Assembly: GCA_023512255.1 (NCBI GenBank)
Contig: JAILZY010000074.1
Coordinates: 1-17,219, forward strand
Origin: a bacterium
GTDB taxonomy: Bacteria; SZUA-182; DTGQ01
Length of the DNA stretch: 17,219 nt
Reading direction: 5' to 3'
Below, piece by piece: positions 7,748-14,555 of this stretch. The position numbers and the translations under genes were made by a program. The notes under the pieces are model-generated. The model was not told the DNA's origin and searched no databases. It saw only the letters and a program-made list of their open reading frames with translations. Position 1 is the stretch's first letter. Each line of letters opens with the position of its first letter.

Positions 7748-8215
7748 ATGAGGGTCTTGGATTACTTGCCGGAGGAGGTCATTGAAGCGGAGCTAAAAGC
7801 TGAAACCAAGATAGAGGTACTGAGAGAATTGGTTCAACTTCTGGTGAACAACAATAAAATTCGAAACCCAGATAAGGCTCTTGAGGTTTTGCTAGAGAGG
7901 GAAAAGCTTGGCAGTACCGGAATTGGAGATGGGGTAGCTATCCCTCATGCTAAATTTAACGATATCAAAAACTTAGTAGCTGCTTTTGGTCGATCTCGAA
8001 AAGGGGTTAATTTTGAATCACTGGATAATAAGCCAGCACACCTATTCTTCTTATTTCTAGCACCGGAAAATTCAGCTACTCTTCATCTAAAGATCCTGGC
8101 TAGGATCTCTCGGCTTCTGAAAAAACCTACCTTTCGAGAGGCTTTAATGCAGGCCAAAAATAGCGCTGATATTTACCGGGCTATTGCTGAGGAAGAAAAA
8201 GACGTTATAGGATAA
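7748..8215 (+). CDS. ptsN: PTS EIIA-Ntr family protein
   Basis: 155 residues, one PTS EIIA type-2 domain. The phospho-accepting His67 lies in GDGVAIPHAKF. Around it are LLEREKLGSTGIG and, later, LFFLFLAPENSATLHLKILARIS, both standard for EIIA-Ntr. Such proteins receive phosphate through a phosphorelay and regulate rather than transport. There is no PtsP (EI-Ntr) gene here, so the PtsI/HPr of the same cluster are the likely phosphate source; that is inferred. A GGAGGG ribosome binding site (7733-7738) precedes the ATG, 37 bases after hpf. The stop is followed by an A11 run leading into hprK. Confidence 0.95.
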   Translation: MRVLDYLPEEVIEAELKAETKIEVLRELVQLLVNNNKIRNPDKALEVLLEREKLGSTGIGDGVAIPHAKFNDIKNLVAAFGRSRKGVNFESLDNKPAHLFFLFLAPENSATLHLKILARISRLLKKPTFREALMQAKNSADIYRAIAEEEKDVIG

Positions 8216-8240
8216 AAAAAAAAAGCGAGAAAATGCTCGC
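8214..8240 (+). promoter_or_regulatory. A11 run and start-codon hairpin at the hprK start
   Basis: Eleven A residues (8214-8224) follow the T of the ptsN stop codon. They are directly followed by GCGAG (8225-8229), loop AAAATG (8230-8235) and CTCGC (8236-8240): a 5-bp GC-rich hairpin whose loop contains the hprK ATG (8233-8235). No purine-rich ribosome binding site of normal strength is present. The structure could limit hprK initiation. The A-run could promote polymerase slippage but lies after the ptsN stop, so it would not alter either protein. Confidence 0.45.
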
Positions 8241-9192
8241 CCCAAAATTCTTAACTATCCAAGAACTGTTAAACGAACAGACAGAGCGGCTGCAGCTAAA
8301 AGTCCTAAGTGGGGAGGAGGGACTGAACCGCAAGATCTCTTCTCCTCGTATCCAAAGACCTGGCCTGGCTCTGGCGGGCTATTTTGCCCAGTTGAGGGCA
8401 GAGCGGATCCAGGTACTAGGGAGCACTGAATTGTCCTTCATGGATACCCTCTCAAGCGAGCGCCGTCAACAGGTTTTAGAGGATATTTGTCAAATACCCA
8501 TCTCCTGCTTTATCCTGACGAAGGGTTTGTTTCCTCCACCAGAGATGATCTCTATAGGAAACAAATATAAAATTCCCATATTGCAATCCAGCCTTCAAAG
8601 TTCCCTCTTCATCCGACAGATTTCTATTTACTTAGAAGAAAAATTGGCCCTTGAGACGAGCATTCATGGGGTTTTGATGGATATCTATGGCCGTGGAGTT
8701 CTCCTGCTTGGCAAAAGCAGTATCGGCAAGAGTGAATGTGCCTTAGACCTCATCGTTCGAGGGCATCGGTTAGTCTCGGATGATATGGTCAATATCAAGC
8801 TGCTGCCCCCTGACATATTAATTGGCAGCGGTCCGGAACTAATCCGCTACCATATGGAGCTACGGGGCCTTGGAATTATCAATATCAAGGATCTGTTTGG
8901 AGTAGCGGCTGTTCGTTATCGGAAAAAGATTGAGCTGGCGGTAGTGATGGAAGAGTGGAAACAAGAGTGTGAGTATGATCGGCTAGGGCTTGAGGAGAGC
9001 ACTATAAATATCTTGGGAGTTGATATTCCTTTGATCAAAATGCCGGTAGCCCCGGGCAGAAATATGGCCATAATTATTGAAGTGGCCGCCCGAAATCAGC
9101 TGCTGAAGGAAAGCGGCTATTATTCGGCCCGTGAGTTTGATCAAAAGGTGATCAATATATTGAGAAAAAAATCCAAGGCCAAATTTATCTAG
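8233..9192 (+). CDS. hprK: HPr kinase/phosphorylase
   Basis: 319 residues, the expected length. The N-terminal domain includes the family segment RIQRPGLALAGYFAQL (about 39-54). The catalytic domain has His145, a P-loop GKSSIGKSE (160-168), acidic Asp183-Asp184, the second signature LRGLGIINIKDLFG, and VAPGRNMAIIIEVAARN near the C-terminus. The enzyme phosphorylates HPr on Ser46 using ATP or diphosphate and reverses the reaction with phosphate. The ptsH gene in this cluster encodes an HPr with Ser46, so the target is present. The P-loop has Ser163 where the family usually has Gly (GxSGxGKSE). The start is fixed by upstream stops, but the ribosome binding site is poor and the ATG lies in a hairpin loop. 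Confidence 0.97.
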   Translation: MLAPKFLTIQELLNEQTERLQLKVLSGEEGLNRKISSPRIQRPGLALAGYFAQLRAERIQVLGSTELSFMDTLSSERRQQVLEDICQIPISCFILTKGLFPPPEMISIGNKYKIPILQSSLQSSLFIRQISIYLEEKLALETSIHGVLMDIYGRGVLLLGKSSIGKSECALDLIVRGHRLVSDDMVNIKLLPPDILIGSGPELIRYHMELRGLGIINIKDLFGVAAVRYRKKIELAVVMEEWKQECEYDRLGLEESTINILGVDIPLIKMPVAPGRNMAIIIEVAARNQLLKESGYYSAREFDQKVINILRKKSKAKFI

Positions 9193-9214
9193 CTTTTTAT
9201 CAAGAGAGGGCAAG

Positions 9215-9652
9215 ATGGAAAATAACTTAGTCGGAGTAGTTATCGTCGCTCACGGGAACTTAGCGCAAGAGCTACTAAAAAGTGCAGAGCTCATCGTTGG
9301 CCCGCTCCAGCAGGTGAAAGCCGTCTCTGTGGATTCGAGAAACGGGGTAGAGCAGGTGAGGCATGATATTCAAGTGGCCATCGAAGAGGTTGATGCCGGC
9401 TCGGGAGTGTTAATCTTAACGGATATGTTCGGAGGAAGTCCTTCTAACCTGAGCCTATCCTTTTTGTCCACCAAACGCATCGAGGTCGTCACGGGAGTGA
9501 ATCTTCCAATGCTCTTGAAATTGGCTACCTATCGCCAGGGACACTGCTTGGAGGAAATTAAAGAAACCGTGTATACTTACGGTCGAGAAAAGATCATTAT
9601 TGCCAGTGATCTATTGAACAAGAAACTAGAGGGGAAAAAAGCCAAGATGTAG
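9215..9652 (+). CDS. PTS EIIA component, mannose family
   Basis: 145 residues, a single EIIA-Man domain without a fused EIIB. His13 in GVVIVAHGNLAQ is the phospho-acceptor, and LTDMFGGSPSNLS (about 68-80) is the conserved loop near the active site. It accepts phosphate from HPr and passes it to EIIB, encoded 104 bases downstream. A GAGAGGG site lies just before ATG 9215, and the gene starts 22 bases after the hprK stop, so the two are probably co-transcribed. Position in a cluster with EIIB, EIIC and EIID supports a real transport role, though stand-alone EIIA-Man proteins can be purely regulatory. Confidence 0.94.
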   Translation: MENNLVGVVIVAHGNLAQELLKSAELIVGPLQQVKAVSVDSRNGVEQVRHDIQVAIEEVDAGSGVLILTDMFGGSPSNLSLSFLSTKRIEVVTGVNLPMLLKLATYRQGHCLEEIKETVYTYGREKIIIASDLLNKKLEGKKAKM

Positions 9653-9756
9653 AAAATAGGCTATAGAAATTTTAAGGGCAGCACCAAGTGAAAGAGCTGA
9701 CAGGTGATGTTTTTTATCAATTTTAATTCATTTTTAAACAAAGTGTAGATCTTGTT

Positions 9757-10251
9757 ATGCCGATAGTGTTAGTGCGGATAGATGAAAGATTAATTCATGG
9801 TCAAGTGATTGTCGGATGGGTAAAATTCCTAAAGGCCACGGCAATCATTGTGGTTGATGATGAAATTGAAAAAGATAAGTTGCGGCTTGAGGCCATGAAA
9901 CTTGCCGTGCCGGAACATATCAAGGTAGAGGCTTATAGTGTCGCCTTGGCCGTGGAAAAATATCTTCATCATGATCTGCCTGATAGAAATGTGATCATCC
10001 TTTTTTCCAGACTGAAGGATTTTAAAAGGTCCCTAGATCTTGGCTTTACCACCCGGGAAGTGAACGTGGGTTGTGTTCATTCTGGAGAGATAAAGATACT
10101 AAGCAATATAGCTATTAAGGCAGAGGAGGCATACTACTTGGTAGAAATTCAGAAAAGCGGGATACATCTAGATTTGCGCGCTCTGCCTGGGGATAAGCGA
10201 ATCGAATTGCAGGATATTCCCATTTATCGAAAATTGATCGGACAAAAATAA
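9757..10251 (+). CDS. PTS EIIB component, mannose/fructose/sorbose family
   Basis: 164 residues, the full EIIB-Man length. The N-terminus VLVRIDERLIHGQVIVGW holds the phospho-acceptor His14 and the Arg/Asp residues typical of this domain. The tail LVEIQKSGIHLDLRALPGDKRIEL matches the family's C-terminal strands. EIIB takes phosphate from EIIA-Man and transfers it to sugar bound in EIIC/EIID. The start has no clear ribosome binding site. The 104-base gap before it (9653-9756) is AT-rich and shows no gene, and an in-frame stop at 9724 rules out a longer form from an earlier standard start. Confidence 0.94.
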   Translation: MPIVLVRIDERLIHGQVIVGWVKFLKATAIIVVDDEIEKDKLRLEAMKLAVPEHIKVEAYSVALAVEKYLHHDLPDRNVIILFSRLKDFKRSLDLGFTTREVNVGCVHSGEIKILSNIAIKAEEAYYLVEIQKSGIHLDLRALPGDKRIELQDIPIYRKLIGQK

Positions 10252-10274
10252 AAATATCTTAGGGGAGATAGATT

Positions 10275-12455
10275 TTGAAAAAAAAATATCTTATCTTAGG
10301 AATACATAATCACCAGCCAATGGGGAATTTTGATTTTGTTTTTGAAGAGTGTTACCAGAAGGCATATCTCCCCTTTTGGGAAGTATTGAAAAGACACCCC
10401 GGCATCAAGATAAGTCTTCACTACTCGGGGATATTGTGGAACTGGTTTTTGGGAAAAAACTCTCCCCTTTTGGATATCCTGGTTGATATGATCCATCGGG
10501 GGCAGGTGGAATTAATGAGCGGCGGCTATTATGAGCCAATTTTGCCGATTCTGCCAGATGCGGACAAGGTAGGGCAGATCAAAAAATTAAACCGGTTTCT
10601 CACCGAACACTTCCATATCAAGCCCAGGGGGATGTGGCTGGCTGAGCGAGTCTGGGAGCCTCATCTGGTGCGCTATATTTGCGAGGCTGAAATTGAGTAT
10701 CTGGCGGTCGATGACCTGCACTTTCGCTCTGCTGGGGTTCGCGAGGAGGACCTGTGGGGTTATTACCTTACCGAAGAGCAGGGAAATCTGCTAAAAGTTT
10801 TCCCCGGCAGCAAGTATCTTCGCTACACGATTCCGTTCAAATCCCCTCAGGTAACGATTGACTATCTCCTCAATGGAGGCGGAGGAAAAGGAAACCTGCG
10901 GGTTATGGCCGATGACGGGGAAAAATTCGGTGTTTGGCCGGGCACCTATGAGCTGGTTTATAATCAGGGGTGGCTGGATAAATTTTTCACCCTAATTGAA
11001 AAGCATCAGGATGTGCTTGAGACTGTAACCTTCAGCGAATATGTAGATATGTTTCCTCCCCTGGGGAGGATTTATCTGCCAACAGCCTCATATTCAGAAA
11101 TGGAAGAGTGGGCTCTGCCGATCGAGACTGCGGAAGAATTCATTGCTCTTGAAAAGATGATCAACACAACCCAAGAGCTTGCCCAGACCGTCAAACCTTT
11201 TGTCAAGGGAGGATTCTGGCGCAATTTTTTGAGCAAGTATTCGGAAAGCAACAATATCTACCAAAAAATGTTATGGGTCAGTAAACAAATCGAAAGATGT
11301 CAGAGCAAAGAGGCTGGTTCTAATTCTCCTCCCCCAGCCTGGCTTGAGCAAGCACGAGATGAGCTGTGGATGGGTCAATGCAACGATGCTTACTGGCATG
11401 GGCTTTTTGGTGGTCTATATCTTCCCCATTTGCGGGATGGACTATATAATCACTTAATTAAAGCGGAGAACATCATTGATGAGCAACTCCATCCGACAGA
11501 GAACTGGATCGAGTGTCTCCCTGTAGATATTGATGGGGATGGAATAAAGGAAATCCTGGTCAAAACCTCTCGTCTGATCTTCTGGGTCGATATGGACGCA
11601 GGAGGGACAATAAATGAGCTGGACTATCGACCAAAGGCTTTCAATTTAATTAACTCCCTAATGAGAAGAAAAGAAACCTATCACCAGAAGCTAATGCAGG
11701 GATCGCTCATCGGAGCAGACGACAATGACAGCTATGTAGTAAAAAGTATCCATGAGATTACGGCTAGCAAGGAAAAGGATCTTTCCGAGCTCCTTTATTA
11801 TGATCGATATGCCCGAAATTGTCTGCTCGATCATTTCATCTCTCCGCAGGCCACGCTCAGGGAGTTCAGTCGGCTGGAGTACCAAGAATATGGAGATTTT
11901 ATTACTGGAAACTACCAGAAGAAGCAAATCGAATCGACTCAAGAGAGTCTCCAAATCGATCTTTTTCGCGATGGTTGCCTGTTAATTGAGGGAGAGCATA
12001 TTCCATTTCGAGTGGAGAAGCAGATAGGGATTTGGGCAGATAAATCGGAACTAGCTTTTGAGTACCGACTGGTCAATTTAGGAAAGTTGGCAGTTCAATG
12101 CAGATTTGGGGTAGAATTCAATGTGAATCTTCTGGCTGGACGAAGCCGTGATAGGTACTATCAAGTACCCGGCGTTGTCCTTGAAGATCGGCAGATGGCC
12201 AGTTGGGGTGGACTGGAGCAGGTTAAAGAGATTCACCTGGTGGATGAAGCCCTCGGTCTGATTGTCTCTTTTGATTTTATCACTCCTCCTAACGTCTGGA
12301 GATTTCCAATCGAAACCGCCTCCAATTCTGAATCAGGATTTGAACGGGTTTATCAAAGTTCGGTTATCCTGCCTCATTGGGATCTTAACTTGCGCCCAGA
12401 ACAGGTATGGACCTGCCGTTTCCGATTGCAGATTGCCAACTACAATCATAACTAG
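10275..12455 (+). CDS. GH57 4-alpha-glucanotransferase/alpha-amylase-like enzyme
   Basis: 726 residues. Glycoside hydrolase family 57 motifs are clear: HNHQP at 11-15, GMWLAERVWEP at 119-129 with the likely nucleophile Glu124, and MADDGEKFGVWPGTYE at 211-226 with the likely acid Asp213 or Asp214. These positions match the Thermococcus litoralis 4-alpha-glucanotransferase (Glu123, Asp214). The C-terminal half (about 330-720) has the all-beta extensions found in that subgroup (DUF1925/DUF1926), for example VDIDGDGIKEILVKTS. It probably rearranges or trims alpha-1,4-glucans in the cytosol; no signal peptide is visible. Start TTG 10275 follows AGGGGAGA (10261-10268). It lies between EIIB and EIIC genes, an unusual place. 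The exact activity cannot be fixed by reading alone. Confidence 0.92.
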   Translation: MKKKYLILGIHNHQPMGNFDFVFEECYQKAYLPFWEVLKRHPGIKISLHYSGILWNWFLGKNSPLLDILVDMIHRGQVELMSGGYYEPILPILPDADKVGQIKKLNRFLTEHFHIKPRGMWLAERVWEPHLVRYICEAEIEYLAVDDLHFRSAGVREEDLWGYYLTEEQGNLLKVFPGSKYLRYTIPFKSPQVTIDYLLNGGGGKGNLRVMADDGEKFGVWPGTYELVYNQGWLDKFFTLIEKHQDVLETVTFSEYVDMFPPLGRIYLPTASYSEMEEWALPIETAEEFIALEKMINTTQELAQTVKPFVKGGFWRNFLSKYSESNNIYQKMLWVSKQIERCQSKEAGSNSPPPAWLEQARDELWMGQCNDAYWHGLFGGLYLPHLRDGLYNHLIKAENIIDEQLHPTENWIECLPVDIDGDGIKEILVKTSRLIFWVDMDAGGTINELDYRPKAFNLINSLMRRKETYHQKLMQGSLIGADDNDSYVVKSIHEITASKEKDLSELLYYDRYARNCLLDHFISPQATLREFSRLEYQEYGDFITGNYQKKQIESTQESLQIDLFRDGCLLIEGEHIPFRVEKQIGIWADKSELAFEYRLVNLGKLAVQCRFGVEFNVNLLAGRSRDRYYQVPGVVLEDRQMASWGGLEQVKEIHLVDEALGLIVSFDFITPPNVWRFPIETASNSESGFERVYQSSVILPHWDLNLRPEQVWTCRFRLQIANYNHN

Positions 12456-12478
12456 TAAAACTATAACCATAACTAGTA
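12447..12478 (+). repeat. 11-bp tandem-like direct repeat at the GH57 stop
   Basis: CATAACTAGTA occurs at 12447-12457 and again at 12468-12478, a 21-bp period. The first copy contains the TAG stop of the GH57 gene. It looks like a small local duplication. No function is evident. Confidence 0.5.
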
Positions 12479-12565
12479 GCAGAAAGGATAAAGGTAAACC
12501 CCACGCCTTCACTCTATAGCAATCTATAGAAAGTGAGCAGACCCAATACAGAAAGGAGAAAGGGT

Positions 12566-13357
12566 TTGGGGGTGATTAAGCAAATTTTTGAAATCAGTCT
12601 CATCGGTGGGCTGATAAATTTGGATGATGTCCCGCTGACTCAAACGATGATCTCGCAGCCGATTGTAGCTGCTCCTCTGATCGGCTGGATGTTTGGCGAT
12701 TTGCAAGCCGGCCTGGTGATCGGGGCATTCTTTGAGCTTATGATGGTTTACCTTTTGCCGATTGGCTGCTCAGTTCCCTTAGATGGCTCTCTGGCTGCGA
12801 TTATCGCTACCGGAATCTACCTCCTGGTCGGATCATCCCCCGGAGGGCAGCCTGAGGCTCTGATCAGCCTGGCCATTCTATCAGCCCTTCCCTCCTCAGC
12901 CATTGCCCAAAAGCTAAGCGTCTTGGTCAGAGAGGTCAATAATAGGATTTCTGATCGAGCTCAGGCAGTGGTCTTGGATAAAACTCCAGGCAAAATCGAT
13001 CTTCTCCACTTCAGTGGAATTGGGCTTTTTTTCCTTCGCTCATTCAGCCTGTGTCTGATAAGTCTGCTCATTGCTGTCCCGCTAATCAGAAGTGTTATTC
13101 CCTTTTTATCCCCAGGGTTAGTTCGTGGCTTAAAGCTTTTGTATTTTGCCTATCTAATGATCGGCATTGCCCTGCTCTTTGACGCCTTTCGAAGTCGGGA
13201 TACCTATTGGTTGTTTGCCCTAAGCTTTTTACTAGCCACACTTTTTTCTACTGTCTGGCCATTGCCGGCTTGGATGGCCTTTGGGATGCCCTGTGTGCTG
13301 GCGGGAGCAGGGTATGGAATAAGAGAAAGGCTAAGGGGGAAGTATGGCTGTAGATAG
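12566..13357 (+). CDS. PTS EIIC component, mannose family
   Basis: About 263 residues from the preferred start. A membrane protein with several hydrophobic helices and the EIIC-Man pattern LTQTMISQPIVAAPLIGW, then GDLQAGLVIGAFFELMMVYLLPIG and CSVPLDGSLAAIIATG. It forms the sugar channel with EIID. I place the start at TTG 12566 because AAGGAG (12553-12558) lies 7 bases upstream and the resulting N-terminus aligns with the family. A longer reading frame from GTG 12533 adds 11 residues but has no ribosome binding site. The stop overlaps the EIID start by 14 bp, so the two are translated together. The sugar specificity cannot be read from the sequence. Confidence 0.9.
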   Translation: MGVIKQIFEISLIGGLINLDDVPLTQTMISQPIVAAPLIGWMFGDLQAGLVIGAFFELMMVYLLPIGCSVPLDGSLAAIIATGIYLLVGSSPGGQPEALISLAILSALPSSAIAQKLSVLVREVNNRISDRAQAVVLDKTPGKIDLLHFSGIGLFFLRSFSLCLISLLIAVPLIRSVIPFLSPGLVRGLKLLYFAYLMIGIALLFDAFRSRDTYWLFALSFLLATLFSTVWPLPAWMAFGMPCVLAGAGYGIRERLRGKYGCR

Positions 13358-14147
13358 TGGAAAATCAATGAGACAGAACGCCCCCTGCCTAAGTAAGCTT
13401 GATTTGCTTAGGGTTATTATCCGCTCTTTTATCTTTCAAGGCAGTTGGAATTTTAAGAAGATGCAAAATGTCGGCTTTGCTTTTTCAGCCGCTCCTGCTC
13501 TTCGGCGGCTCTATCCGGATCAGAAAGAGCAAGAAGCAGCCCTGGGTCGGCATCTTGAATTTTACAACTCTCACCCCTATATGGCCTCTTTTGTTCTGGG
13601 AGCCATTATCAAAATGGAGGAGCGGCACTCAAAAGGGGAAGATATCAAAATAGAGGATATCCTAACGTTTAAAAAGGCTATGATGGGACCGATGGGTGCT
13701 TTGGGAGATTCTTTTTTCTGGGCCTCCTGGCGACCCTTCCTCGGTGCCCTGGCTGCCGCGCTGGCTCTGATTGGCTGGAAATTGACTCCGATTGCTTTTC
13801 TTCTCGTTTACAATATCCCTCACTTCTACGTAAAATTTTTTGGCTTTTGGCAAGGCTATATTCTCGAGAGGGGAATTGTAGAGCAGATTAGAAAGTATGA
13901 TTTATTTCGATGCAGTGCTCACCTGAAATCTTTTATGTTAATTATACTTGGAGCGATGATCCCGGTTGTGATAAAATTGGAGTGTAAGCCGCCGTCACTT
14001 TGCTTAAACCTGATAGAGAAGCTCGGAATTGTGCTGGGAATCCTGATAATTTCGGAATTTTTCCGTCGAAAGATCACCTTGACTAGGTTATTGGTTATTA
14101 CGAGTAGTATTTGCATCTTATTAGGGATATTGAATATTCTTAAGTAA
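13344..14147 (+). CDS. PTS EIID component, mannose family
   Basis: 267 residues. The cytosolic first half carries EIID hallmarks: RSFIFQGSWNFKKMQNVGFAF, then LEFYNSHPYMASFVLGAI, and MMGPMGALGDSFFWASWRP (about 113-131). The last half holds several membrane segments. EIID pairs with EIIC to form the translocation unit of mannose-type permeases and is the component unique to that PTS family. AAGGGGGA (13333-13340) precedes ATG 13344, which lies inside the end of the EIIC gene. The C-terminal hydrophobic run ending ILLGILNILK is the expected last helix. With EIIA, EIIB and EIIC nearby the permease is complete. Confidence 0.93.
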   Translation: MAVDSGKSMRQNAPCLSKLDLLRVIIRSFIFQGSWNFKKMQNVGFAFSAAPALRRLYPDQKEQEAALGRHLEFYNSHPYMASFVLGAIIKMEERHSKGEDIKIEDILTFKKAMMGPMGALGDSFFWASWRPFLGALAAALALIGWKLTPIAFLLVYNIPHFYVKFFGFWQGYILERGIVEQIRKYDLFRCSAHLKSFMLIILGAMIPVVIKLECKPPSLCLNLIEKLGIVLGILIISEFFRRKITLTRLLVITSSICILLGILNILK

Positions 14148-14218
14148 GTAAAAAATGATAAATAAAAATTTTTCTGACCTTTTAATCTTTATCTGCTAGT
14201 CAAGACGCCGGGGGAACT

Positions 14219-14488
14219 ATGCCAAAGCAGACAGTATTTATTAAAAACAAGTTAGGCTTACATGCGCGAGCTGCTAGCCAGATTGTCAATCTGGCCTCTC
14301 AGTATACCTCAGAAGTAACGATTCAGAAAGGGAATGTTACGGCCAATGGAAAAAGCCTTCTCGGGATATTGACTCTTGATGCTCCCCTGGGTAGCGAATT
14401 GCTGATAGACGTGAATGGTTCCGATGCACAGGAGCTGCTGACTAAGCTGGTAGAATTGATCGAAAATAAATTTGGAGAGAAAAATTGA
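14219..14488 (+). CDS. ptsH: Phosphocarrier protein HPr
   Basis: 89 residues, the usual HPr size. The EI-dependent phosphorylation site His15 is in NKLGLHARAAS with Arg17, and the regulatory Ser46 is in NGKSLLGILTL. HPr carries phosphate from Enzyme I to EIIA proteins in the cytosol. Ser46 within this context is the target of HprK/P, encoded upstream, so both control modes are available. A GGGGGAA ribosome binding site lies just before ATG 14219. The 71 bases before the gene are AT-rich without a convincing promoter, so transcription from the upstream PTS genes is likely. ptsI follows after 67 bases. Confidence 0.98.
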   Translation: MPKQTVFIKNKLGLHARAASQIVNLASQYTSEVTIQKGNVTANGKSLLGILTLDAPLGSELLIDVNGSDAQELLTKLVELIENKFGEKN

Positions 14489-14555
14489 TTAGTAGGGAAG
14501 ACTCCTTGATTTTTAATTATTTACCTTGGGTGAGAGGTATGGAGGTCGATTTTTA

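Noticed and set aside
12533-12565. Extended EIIC N-terminus from GTG 12533
   Set aside because: No ribosome binding site precedes it, and the added 11 residues are charged and unlike the family, while TTG 12566 has a well-spaced AAGGAG.
14526-14555. Extended PtsI N-terminus from TTG 14526
   Set aside because: It would translate through the GGAGG site that serves ATG 14556, and the added residues do not match Enzyme I.
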